Origin: Firmicutes bacterium UBA1191
GTDB taxonomy: Bacteria; Bacillota; Clostridia; Peptostreptococcales; Anaerovoracaceae
DNA length: 46,550 nt
Assembly (NCBI GenBank): GCA_002310095.1
Contig: DBYH01000008.1
Location: 1 to 46,550, forward strand
Reading direction: 5' to 3'
The translations under genes were made by a program, and so were the position numbers. The notes beneath the pieces are model-generated. The model did not search any database. It was not told the origin of the DNA and saw only the letters and a program-made list of their open reading frames with translations. Shown piece by piece: positions 30,359 to 37,582 of this stretch; the stretch's first letter is position 1, and every line of letters begins with the position of its first letter.

Positions 30359-30430
30359 TTTGTTATCCTCCTGTAATTAACTATTTCAACTGTCGTTTAT
30401 TTATAGTATATCCACTATCTTCGTGTCTAT

Positions 30431-30459
30431 ATTATACCATTTTAGTCCAGATTAGTCAA
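30431..30459 (-). promoter_or_regulatory. Promoter of the rubrerythrin gene
   Basis: Minus strand TTGACT (30454-30459), exactly 17 bases, TATAAT (30431-30436), a near-consensus promoter that starts only five bases after the stop of the upstream Na/Pi gene. A short inverted repeat ATAGT/ACTAT (30403-30418) lies just downstream of the expected start site and could be an operator. Confidence 0.8.
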
Positions 30460-30463
30460 TATC

Positions 30464-32236
30464 CTATATCGAGTATTTATCCTGATATTCCTCGAAGTAT
30501 TTTGTGAACGTTTCGTCCTTCATCTTCTTGAGGCTGGACAGGTACTTGTGGGTATCGAATACCTCGCTCTCCATCTCGATCATGCCGACGGCGATGTTCG
30601 AGCAGTGGTCGGAAATACGCTCGTAGTTGGTGATCAGATCGTTGAATACGAAGCCCTTCTCAAGAGCGCACTCTCCTCTCTGGAGTCTTTCGGTGTGGTG
30701 GTTCTTCATCTCGTCACAGAGGTTATCGATGAGTTCCTCAAGCGGCTCGACCTTTACGGCAAGCTCCATGTCGCCGTTTACGAAGGCGCTGGTCGCCAGA
30801 GATACTACCTCAGTTATAGCCTCACGCAAAACTCTGAGTTCGCGGACTGCAGCGTCCGAGAACTGGATATCCTTCTCGTGGATCTCCTGGGCGCACTCGG
30901 CGACGTTCCTCGCGTGGTCGGAAATACGCTCGAAGTCTGTGATGGAATGCAGGAACGCGTATACCTGTTCGTTCTGCTTCTTCGAGAGTTCACGTGAGGA
31001 GATCTGGATTATGTATTCTCCCAGCTTGTCCTCGTAGATATCGACGGTCTTCTCAGCCTTCCTTACTTTCTGGAATTCCTCGACTGAATAGTTGTTCAGA
31101 AGATCAAATGCGTCCTGCAGGCTCTGCTGAGTGAGCGTGGCCATAGCGTCGATCGCCTGATGGCTCTGCTCCAGGGCCAGGGCCGGGTGCTGTATGAATC
31201 TTGATTCCAGACGGGCGATAGGCTCCGGAAGAACCTCGCCTGTCTCATCCACGACATCCGGCTTGTCTTTAACTATGCTGCAGGCCATCTTCTCCAGTAT
31301 GCCGACACACGGGAAGAGGACGACTACTATAACGAATCTGAACAGTGTATTAAGCAAAGCCATGCTCACCGCTGACAGTGTGAAGGTCATGATCGAGAAG
31401 TGGAACACCGCGTTAAGAGCGTAGAACACGACTCCGCAGATCAGAGATCCGAATATGTCTATGAGCAGGTGAACGAGGGCTGTTCTCACGCCGTTGACGT
31501 TTGCTCCTATGGAGCTGATGAGTACCGGCAGTGCTCCGCCGACAGCAATTCCCAGCAGCATCGGGAAGGCCTCCTGAAACTGGAGGACGCCGGTCATGGC
31601 CAGAGCCTGAAGAATACCGACTGCGGCGGCCGAGCTCTGGATGAGAGCGGTGAATACCATGCCGATGAGGATACCGATGAGAGGGTTCGCCATGGCCGAA
31701 AGGAAGGTAAGGAAGGAATCCGTTTCGCAGAATGGTTTGACCGCGTTGGTGATCGCTGTCATGCCGTACATGAGAACGGCGAATCCCATGAGGATCTCTC
31801 CTACCTGGTTCTTTACCTGCGACGCTGTGAATTTACGAAGGTATATTCCTATGATCGCCACGATTCCCGTTATCGTTGCCGTAGACAAAAGGGCGACCCA
31901 TCCGCCGGCTCCCTGAATTGCGGAGAGGCAGACGATCCACCCTGTTATGCTTGTTCCCAGTATTGATCCGAGTATAATGCTGACGGCCTGTCTGAACTTC
32001 ATCATTCCGGAGTTCACAAAACCGATAGTCATAATAGAAGTTGCTGATGAAGACTGGATCACAGCCGTTACTCCAACGCCGAGTACCATGCCTTTGAAGG
32101 CATTGCTCGTCAGCTTGTAGAGGAACAGCTCCAGCTTATCACCGGCAACTTTTTTAAGTCCGTCGCCCATCAGCGTTATTCCGAAGAGGAACAGCGCTAT
32201 GCCGCCGAAAAAAGCAATTATACTTACTGCTATCAT
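30464..32236 (-). CDS. Na+/phosphate cotransporter family protein with PhoU-like C-terminus
   Basis: A 590-residue Na/Pi-II type transporter. The N-terminal ~300 residues have eight or nine membrane helices with the inverted-repeat motifs GVTAVIQSSSATSIMTIGF and FTALIQSSAAAVGILQALA (QSS signatures that bind Na+ and phosphate). Residues ~350-590 are helical and resemble PhoU (DFERISDHARNVAECAQEI and NYERISDHCSNIAVGMIEME). It brings phosphate in with sodium. ATG with GGAG. Own promoter, headed by a striking inverted repeat at the start site. Confidence 0.93.
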   Translation of the reverse strand: MIAVSIIAFFGGIALFLFGITLMGDGLKKVAGDKLELFLYKLTSNAFKGMVLGVGVTAVIQSSSATSIMTIGFVNSGMMKFRQAVSIILGSILGTSITGWIVCLSAIQGAGGWVALLSTATITGIVAIIGIYLRKFTASQVKNQVGEILMGFAVLMYGMTAITNAVKPFCETDSFLTFLSAMANPLIGILIGMVFTALIQSSAAAVGILQALAMTGVLQFQEAFPMLLGIAVGGALPVLISSIGANVNGVRTALVHLLIDIFGSLICGVVFYALNAVFHFSIMTFTLSAVSMALLNTLFRFVIVVVLFPCVGILEKMACSIVKDKPDVVDETGEVLPEPIARLESRFIQHPALALEQSHQAIDAMATLTQQSLQDAFDLLNNYSVEEFQKVRKAEKTVDIYEDKLGEYIIQISSRELSKKQNEQVYAFLHSITDFERISDHARNVAECAQEIHEKDIQFSDAAVRELRVLREAITEVVSLATSAFVNGDMELAVKVEPLEELIDNLCDEMKNHHTERLQRGECALEKGFVFNDLITNYERISDHCSNIAVGMIEMESEVFDTHKYLSSLKKMKDETFTKYFEEYQDKYSI

Positions 32237-32266
32237 CTTATCTCCTTAACACCATCCTTACACAAC

Positions 32267-32294
32267 TAGTGGGCGGGACACTTCCCACCCACTA
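32267..32294. repeat. Inverted repeat at the transcription start of the Na/Pi gene
   Basis: TAGTGGGCGGGA (32267-32278) and TCCCACCCACTA (32283-32294) are 12-base arms, 11 of 12 Watson-Crick and one C-A/G-T position that is a G-U wobble in the minus-strand RNA. It begins about 3 bases after the -10 box, so it covers +1. It is either an operator or a hairpin at the 5' end of the mRNA. There is no T run, so it is not a standard terminator. Confidence 0.7.
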
Positions 32295-32296
32295 TA

Positions 32297-32326
32297 ATAT
32301 TAGTATCTAAACTGTATTCAAGTCAA
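32297..32326 (-). promoter_or_regulatory. Promoter of the Na/Pi cotransporter gene
   Basis: Minus strand TTGACT (32321-32326), 18-base spacer, TAATAT (32297-32302). No PHO-type direct repeats were recognised. Confidence 0.65.
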
Positions 32327-32354
32327 TGTAAAAATGCTGTAAATTATTAGCAAA

Positions 32355-34415
32355 CTAATCGGTCCAGGCCGACTTCTTTTTGCTCCACTTGGAGTAGTAC
32401 GTAACGCCGTTCACGACCTTGTAGGATCTGTACTGAACATAGTACTTCCTGTTGCTCTTAAGGCCCTTAACGACCGCCTTGGTCTTGCCTATTCCTTTAA
32501 CCTTAACTTTCTTTGACTTTGAGAAATTGGCTTTCCTTGATACACGTACCTGATATCCCGTAATGGCGCTTCTGTACTTGTCCTTCTGCTTCTTGCTCAT
32601 CTTCTTCCAGCGTACAGTTATCTTGTGCTCTCCGACCTTAAGTTTCTTAAGTCCTTTTACGAGAGGTGGACATATTTTGAATACCAGGGTTTTCGTGCCG
32701 TAGTAACTGCCCTTGCCTTTGACTGTAATCTTGTATGTGCCTACCTTCTTACGGCCCTTAGGATATACCACCGAATAATTGCTCGATGATACTACGGAAT
32801 TGAATCTCTTTATCTTGACCTTCGGAGTCTTGGTATATCCGGAGTATGTATATCTTATGCATGAAAGATAACCAGCATACAGGGAAACATCACCGTACAT
32901 ATATCTATAGGCCTTCTTTATATTCATTATCCCGTAGCCATAGTACTTGTCCTTACCTTTTGCTCCCTTGTCTATGGAGGTCTTCTTTATCATGTTCAAA
33001 AAACCGGTGTTGGCGACTGATGGGTACCGGGACTTGACCATGGCAGCCATGGCGGCAACCATCGGTGAAGCAAATGATGTTCCGTCAATATACTCTAAAT
33101 ACCAGCCGTCGCTTTCTCTCCATGGCAAGTAGATGTCTTCACCTGGTGCTGCTACGGCTACATATTTATTATAATTGGAGAACGATGCATGTTTTCCATT
33201 TTCATTAACAGCGCCAACGCTGATTACGCAGCTGTATGCCGCAGGATATTCAATTGGATTTCCATCCAGTGCTTCATTCCCCGCCGCGGCAACAACAATC
33301 AGCCTCTTCTTGGCAGCGTAACTGCAAGCGTTCTTAATAGACGTGCTGTAGTAAGTGCCACCCAGACTCATATTGATTACATCTGCGCCATAATTAACTG
33401 CATGGTATATACCGTCGATAATATCATCATCGTATGCGGATTCATCTGTAAACACCTTTACCGGCATTATCTTTGTTTCCGGCATTATTCCTCTCACGGA
33501 ATAACTGTTTGAGAGTGAAGATGCAATAGTTGCAGATACCGCTGTTCCGTGGCCAATGTAATCTGTTACATCTTTTGTTCCATTAACCGCATTGTACTTG
33601 TCTACGAAAGTGTCGGAGTCGAAAATCGGAAGATCTGTTTCAGCGCCCGTGTCGAGCACGGCAACAGTAGCACCGTCACCGTATAGTCCTCTGTCCCATG
33701 CGTAGTAAGAGTTAACCATGTCATGCTGCCAGCCGTAATCACCGGAAAGCGGTTTGCTGCCAAGTATTTTATTCTCTCCACCGAACATGGTTCTCCGGTA
33801 GTTCGGCTCTATGTACTCAATCTGCTTCTCCGGAGCGACCTCGGCTATGGTCTCGAGAGAGTCTGCAACATAAAGTTCATCGTCGATGACTTCTTCGATT
33901 TCCTGATCCTCATCGAGCCCCTTGGCGGCTTTTTCCATCTTCTTGATTTTAATTTTGGATGTATTTTCTTTGATCTTAAAGAGAAAGCCCTTATAGTCGT
34001 CCTTATCCAGACTCTTGATACTGATGCTGTTGCCGTTTTCATCTGTTGCCACAACAAGGTCGGTCAGATCAGGAAGTTCTTCTTCCTCTGGCTCCGCAAC
34101 TTCTTCGGCTTCCACGGCTTCCGCTTTTTCTTCAGCAGGAGCTTCAGCCTCCGCTTCTTCAGGGGCTGCTTCGCCATCCTCTTCAGCCGCCTCTTCTTCA
34201 GCAACTTCCTCTTCAGTTAGTTCGGAATTCTCCGCCGCTTCAGGTTCTGTTGCTTCTTCGGTTGTTTCTGTTACTGCCGCGTCCTGATTCTCGGGTTCAT
34301 CCGCGTAGATTTGTGCAGGAATCAGCATTGTTCCAAACACAAAAACAACGGCCACTAGTAATGCTACCAGTCGTTTCATCAATTCGGTTCTGTTCATTGT
34401 GTCTTCCTTCTTCAT
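32355..34415 (-). CDS. Secreted subtilisin-like serine protease (S8) with C-terminal Fn3-like domain
   Basis: A 686-residue exported protease. Residues 1-38 are a signal peptide (LVALLVAVVFVFGTMLIPAQIYA). Residues ~39-116 are an extremely acidic Glu/Ala-rich spacer. Residues ~117-205 look like a propeptide. The S8 domain carries the triad Asp255 (VAVLDTGAE), His289 (GHGTAV) and Ser447 (GTSFASPM) plus oxyanion Asn380 (AAAGN). After ~500 come two Lys/Tyr-rich beta domains, the last Fn3-like (AITGYQVRVSRKANFSKSKKV). Compared with neighbours the gene is more AT-rich and has more Lys/Tyr, perhaps from its secreted nature or from transfer. First ATG has GGAG; the ATG at residue 7 has AAGGA and is also possible. 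Confidence 0.9.
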   Translation of the reverse strand: MKKEDTMNRTELMKRLVALLVAVVFVFGTMLIPAQIYADEPENQDAAVTETTEEATEPEAAENSELTEEEVAEEEAAEEDGEAAPEEAEAEAPAEEKAEAVEAEEVAEPEEEELPDLTDLVVATDENGNSISIKSLDKDDYKGFLFKIKENTSKIKIKKMEKAAKGLDEDQEIEEVIDDELYVADSLETIAEVAPEKQIEYIEPNYRRTMFGGENKILGSKPLSGDYGWQHDMVNSYYAWDRGLYGDGATVAVLDTGAETDLPIFDSDTFVDKYNAVNGTKDVTDYIGHGTAVSATIASSLSNSYSVRGIMPETKIMPVKVFTDESAYDDDIIDGIYHAVNYGADVINMSLGGTYYSTSIKNACSYAAKKRLIVVAAAGNEALDGNPIEYPAAYSCVISVGAVNENGKHASFSNYNKYVAVAAPGEDIYLPWRESDGWYLEYIDGTSFASPMVAAMAAMVKSRYPSVANTGFLNMIKKTSIDKGAKGKDKYYGYGIMNIKKAYRYMYGDVSLYAGYLSCIRYTYSGYTKTPKVKIKRFNSVVSSSNYSVVYPKGRKKVGTYKITVKGKGSYYGTKTLVFKICPPLVKGLKKLKVGEHKITVRWKKMSKKQKDKYRSAITGYQVRVSRKANFSKSKKVKVKGIGKTKAVVKGLKSNRKYYVQYRSYKVVNGVTYYSKWSKKKSAWTD

Positions 34416-34458
34416 CAGTGCAACTCCATTCCCATTGCTATAATTAACTACATACTGG

Positions 34459-34467
34459 ATTATAACA
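34459..34467 (-). promoter_or_regulatory. Extended -10 promoter of the subtilisin gene
   Basis: Minus strand TGTTATAAT (hexamer 34459-34464), about 44 bases before the first ATG, so this gene does have a leader. It lies within 20 bases of the folD-distal side, so the protease is transcribed separately from folD. Confidence 0.6.
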
Positions 34468-34477
34468 AATCAAGATC

Positions 34478-35335
34478 TCAATGTGAAGATGTCCTTGCCG
34501 CCTCTATTACATGTTTCATGAGGACAGCCGTGGTGACATTGCCTACTCCGCCCGGAACTGGAGTGATGGCAGCCGCTTCAGGCTCCGCCTCCTCGAAGTT
34601 GACGTCGCCGCAGAGATTTCCATCCTCATCCACGTTGATGCCCACGTCGATTATAGTCTGCCCGCTTCCCAGGATCTCGGCACCGACCATCTTCCCGCGG
34701 CCCAGAGCAGACACAACAACGTCCGCCCTGCGTCCCGCGTCTCTGAAGTCATCGATGGCTGTCCTGCTGTGGCAGACGGTTATGGTCGCGTGGCGCCTCA
34801 TGAGCATCATCGCCACAGGCTTGCCTATTACCAGGCTCCTGCCGAATACGGTGACTTTGCTTCCCTTGAGCTCAATGCCGTAGTAGTCGAGAAGCTCCAT
34901 GACCGCTTCAGCCGTGCACGGCGGATAGCCGATTTCCGTATCCATGAACACTCCCGCCATGGATCCGGAAGTGATTCCGTCCATGTCTTTTTCGGGCGCC
35001 AGCGTCTCGCAGACTGCCTTTTCGTCGATGTGCTCCGGCAGCGGCCTGAACATGAGCACGCCGTGAATGCTGTCGTCCTCGTTTATCTTCTTTATCTCTC
35101 TGACCAGATTCTTCTCGGTCATGTCCGCAGGGAAAACAAACTGCTTCACCTGCACGCCGGTCTTCTCAGCCCTCTTCAGAGCGCTCTTCTCGTAGGCGAG
35201 GTCATCCGGTCTTTCGCCGAGTCTGATAATGGCCAGCGTCGGCTTGATGCCTTTGCCTTCCAGTTCCTCGACGGCCTGTATGTTTCTTCTTGTGATGGCG
35301 CCCGCAACGGGCGCACCTTTAAGTAATTCTGCCAT
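34478..35335 (-). CDS. folD: FolD-type methylene-THF dehydrogenase/cyclohydrolase, catalytic Lys replaced
   Basis: One-carbon enzyme that interconverts 5,10-methylene-, methenyl- and 10-formyl-THF. The 285 residues include the FolD strings GVLMFRPLPEHID, EKDMDGITSGSMAGVF, CTAEAVMELLDYYGIELKG, VTVFGRSLVIGKPVAMMLMRRHATIT and TPVPGGVGNVTTAVLM. In the active-site helix, the Tyr is present (Tyr48 in DDLAYEKSALK) but the Lys four residues later, which in E. coli FolD (Lys54) is needed for cyclohydrolase, is Ala52; Lys54 of this protein corresponds to the next Lys. I recall this variant from other Clostridia. It may be a dehydrogenase only. ATG with GGAG; 27 bases after rnhB. Confidence 0.93.
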   Translation of the reverse strand: MAELLKGAPVAGAITRRNIQAVEELEGKGIKPTLAIIRLGERPDDLAYEKSALKRAEKTGVQVKQFVFPADMTEKNLVREIKKINEDDSIHGVLMFRPLPEHIDEKAVCETLAPEKDMDGITSGSMAGVFMDTEIGYPPCTAEAVMELLDYYGIELKGSKVTVFGRSLVIGKPVAMMLMRRHATITVCHSRTAIDDFRDAGRRADVVVSALGRGKMVGAEILGSGQTIIDVGINVDEDGNLCGDVNFEEAEPEAAAITPVPGGVGNVTTAVLMKHVIEAARTSSH

Positions 35336-35362
35336 TTCGCTTCTCCTGCTGTTTCTATTTTC

Positions 35363-36040
35363 TTATCTGTCCAGGTTCTTGAGGAACGACATCCTGTGGA
35401 TCGGACACGTTCCGTGTTCGCGTATGCCCGCGTAGTGGGCGGCCGTTCCGTAGCCTTTGTTCTTCTCGAAGGCGTACCACGGATACTCCTCCGCGAACTT
35501 CACCATCATCCTGTCTCTTGTGACCTTGGCGACTATGGATGCCGCGGCGATTGCCAGGACCTTGGAGTCTCCTTTGACGACAGCGTGCTGGGGCTTGTTC
35601 AGGCCCTCCAGATTCACCGCGTCCAGAAGCACGAAGCCGATTTCCGCGTCAACGGCTCCGCCGGCTTTTACCCTCAGCTGCAGATCGCATGCCGCGACAG
35701 CGTCCCTCATCGCCTTCTTCGTCGCCTGGAGAATGTTTATCTCGTCGATGACTTTGTGGTCCGCCATGCCGATCCCGTAGGCGACACAGTTGTCGAGTAT
35801 CTGATCGTACAGCTCTTCTCGGCGCTTCTCGCTCAGCTTCTTGGAGTCATCCACGCCGAGCACGTCGAAGTCCTCGGGCAGCACCACCGCCGCCGTGACG
35901 ACAGGTCCCGCCAGAGGTCCCCTGCCGACCTCGTCGACTCCCGCGATGTACTTATATCCCTTCAGGCGCAGGGCCGCTTCAGTTTCCTTCATTTCGGCGA
36001 GACGCCGCTTCTGTTTTTCGATCCGTTCCTGCTTAGTCAT
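35363..36040 (-). CDS. rnhB: Ribonuclease HII
   Basis: Removes ribonucleotides from DNA and RNA primers from RNA:DNA hybrids. The 225 residues have the RNase HII signature YIAGVDEVGRGPLAGPVVTAAVVL, VDDSKKLSEKRRE, LDAVNLEG (catalytic Asp), KGDSKVLAIAAASIVAKVTRDR and GYGTAAHYAGIREHG. A short N-terminal extension (about 28 residues, lysine/glutamate-rich) precedes the core, as in Bacillus. The start overlaps the end of ylqF by 8 bases. The order rplS-ylqF-rnhB is the same as in Bacillus subtilis. Confidence 0.97.
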   Translation of the reverse strand: MTKQERIEKQKRRLAEMKETEAALRLKGYKYIAGVDEVGRGPLAGPVVTAAVVLPEDFDVLGVDDSKKLSEKRREELYDQILDNCVAYGIGMADHKVIDEINILQATKKAMRDAVAACDLQLRVKAGGAVDAEIGFVLLDAVNLEGLNKPQHAVVKGDSKVLAIAAASIVAKVTRDRMMVKFAEEYPWYAFEKNKGYGTAAHYAGIREHGTCPIHRMSFLKNLDR

Positions 36041-36947
36041 CGTCAGCCTCCGGCCACTCCAGAGTGATGCGCCCTATCTTGGCCGCCCGGAACTCATCCA
36101 GAAGCAGCCTTCCCATACGCTCGTAATCTATGCGTTTGCCCGGCAGAATGCAGCCCCGCTTCAGTGCCATCTGGTGCATGTTCGCCAGAGCCGCGTCGGC
36201 CTCCGTCTCGATTGGATAACCGGTCTCCGGGGATTCGTCTCCCTCGCCGAGGAGTTCTTCAAGTTTATATCTTTCAAGCAAAAGCAACGGATACTTTTCT
36301 GTGAGCACTTTGATCAGCTCCATGGCCAGTGTCGGCACGTCAAGTATCTCGTCCTTGATGGATCCGCAAAAAGCCAGGTTCATCCCCGCCTTCGGATCTT
36401 CGAACTTCGGCCATAGTATGCCCGGAGTGTCGAGAAGCTGCATGCCGTTTTCCAGAGTGAGCCACTGCTTGCCCTTCGTTACGCCCGGACGGTCACCGGT
36501 CTTGGCGCTCTTGTGTCCCGTCAGTCTGTTGATCAGGGAGGACTTGCCGCAGTTCGGCACGCCCACAATCATGAGCCTGTAAGGTTTTATAGCGCTGCTT
36601 CCCGTCCTCTCGGCGGCCATCTTCTCGAAGCTCGCGAAGAGCTGCTTCGTTCCCTCGCCTGTGAGGGAATTCATGATGACAGCCTGAGTGCGGCCTGCCT
36701 TTGCATTATTTGACGTAAGCTTCTGTTTCCACAGCCTGTTCGCCTCATCATCGGCCAGGTCGCTCTTGTTGATGGCGATGATGCGAGGCTTGGCGCTGAC
36801 CAGCTCGTCGATGATCGGGTTCCTGCTTGATACCGGAATGCGGGCATCAATGACTTCGATAACCGCGTCTACAATTTTCATGTTTTCCTGGATCAGTTCC
36901 CGAGTCTTCTTCATATGGCCCGGATACCAGTTGATGTTGTCTATCAT
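36033..36947 (-). CDS. ylqF: Ribosome biogenesis GTPase YlqF/RbgA
   Basis: Circularly permuted GTPase needed for late 50S assembly. The 304 residues show the permuted motif order: G4 AINKSDLAD (around residue 58) before G1 IVGVPNCGKSSLINRL (~128), G2 GDRPGVTKGKQW and G3 LLDTPGILWPKF, then the YlqF C-terminal helical domain (ILPGKRIDYERMGRLLLDEFRAAKIGRITLE). Opening NINWYPGHMKKTRE is characteristic. ATG with GGAGG. A TATAAT box lies about 20 bases before the Shine-Dalgarno, so the gene has its own promoter after the rplS terminator. Confidence 0.97.
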   Translation of the reverse strand: MIDNINWYPGHMKKTRELIQENMKIVDAVIEVIDARIPVSSRNPIIDELVSAKPRIIAINKSDLADDEANRLWKQKLTSNNAKAGRTQAVIMNSLTGEGTKQLFASFEKMAAERTGSSAIKPYRLMIVGVPNCGKSSLINRLTGHKSAKTGDRPGVTKGKQWLTLENGMQLLDTPGILWPKFEDPKAGMNLAFCGSIKDEILDVPTLAMELIKVLTEKYPLLLLERYKLEELLGEGDESPETGYPIETEADAALANMHQMALKRGCILPGKRIDYERMGRLLLDEFRAAKIGRITLEWPEADDD

Positions 36948-36996
36948 TGACGCCTCCTTTCCTTTTGATATTATACACTCTTTTTGACGGAAATAA

Positions 36997-37028
36997 AGAA
37001 ACCCACTGCGCTTATGCAGTGAGTTTCT
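36997..37028 (-). terminator. Intrinsic terminator after rplS
   Basis: AGAAACCCACTGC (36997-37009) and GCAGTGAGTTTCT (37016-37028) form a 13-bp stem with one mismatch and a 6-base loop; T-rich on the minus strand after it. It separates rplS from ylqF. Confidence 0.85.
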
Positions 37029-37057
37029 CTTTGTTTACTAAGCTATTGTCCGTCAGC

Positions 37058-37405
37058 TTACTTCTCCTTGCGGGCCTTGATCTTAGCTGACTTACCTGTT
37101 CTCTGACGCATGTAGTGCAGTCTCGCTCTTCTGACTCTGCCGCGTCTGACGACTTCGATCTTTTCAACCAGCGGTGAATGGAGCGGGAATGTCTTCTCGA
37201 CGCCTACGCCTGAAGCGATTCTTCTGACTGTGAAGGTCTCGCCGATTCCGCCGCCCTGTCTCTTAAGAACAAAGCCTTCGAATATCTGAATTCTTTCTCT
37301 GTTACCTTCTTTGATTTTAACGTGTACCTTGACGGTATCTCCAACGTTAAATGCAGGGATGTCAGATTTCATATATTCATTAGTTACCGAGCTCAATACG
37401 TCCAT
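37058..37405 (-). CDS. rplS: 50S ribosomal protein L19
   Basis: L19 lies at the 30S-50S interface. The 115 residues start MDVLSSVTNEYMKSDIPAFNVGDTV and contain the signature RIQIFEGFVLKRQGGGIGETFTVRRIASGVGVEKTFPLHSPLVEKIEVVRRG (seen as several shorter family strings) and RRARLHYMRQRTGKSAKIK. The ATG at 37403-37405 has AAGGAGG; a longer open frame to 37483 is rejected since it would use the leader as coding sequence. Arg codons mostly AGA. Upstream leader of ~120 bases may carry L19-type autoregulation. Confidence 0.97.
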   Translation of the reverse strand: MDVLSSVTNEYMKSDIPAFNVGDTVKVHVKIKEGNRERIQIFEGFVLKRQGGGIGETFTVRRIASGVGVEKTFPLHSPLVEKIEVVRRGRVRRARLHYMRQRTGKSAKIKARKEK

Positions 37406-37527
37406 CGCTCTTCCTCCTTCCCTTCGGCATGTTCTTGGTGCCTTGTGCAGATCTCGCGTCTGCGGCGCAAACCAGAGGACCACCCGTTATATACAATAAA
37501 TCGAGCGCGCTTCGCACGCGCTCGTAC
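37406..37527 (-). promoter_or_regulatory. 5' leader of rplS (candidate L19 leader)
   Basis: The mRNA from the promoter at 37528-37556 would carry ~120 non-coding bases. It begins with a hairpin GAGCGCG (37503-37509) / CGCGCTC (37517-37523) and continues with further GC-rich complementary segments before AAGGAGG. Firmicutes are known to have an L19 leader motif; I could not confirm its consensus by eye. The first hairpin might alternatively be the terminator of the purine permease gene. Confidence 0.45.
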
Positions 37528-37556
37528 ATTATACATTAGGCATTTGAGGGGCGCAA
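37528..37556 (-). promoter_or_regulatory. Promoter of rplS
   Basis: Minus strand TTGCGC (37551-37556), 17-base spacer, TATAAT (37528-37533), directly behind the stop of the purine permease gene. Confidence 0.65.
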
Positions 37557-37582
37557 GTACTTTTTTACGCGGCCGCGGACGG

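Noticed and set aside
30403..30418. PerR box before the rubrerythrin gene
   Set aside because: The ATAGT/ACTAT repeat fits the PerR consensus poorly and lies downstream of the start site; I leave it as an unassigned inverted repeat.
37503..37523. GAGCGCG/CGCGCTC hairpin as terminator of the purine permease gene
   Set aside because: It lies downstream of a good rplS promoter and lacks a clear T run, so it is more likely part of the rplS leader; not fully excluded.
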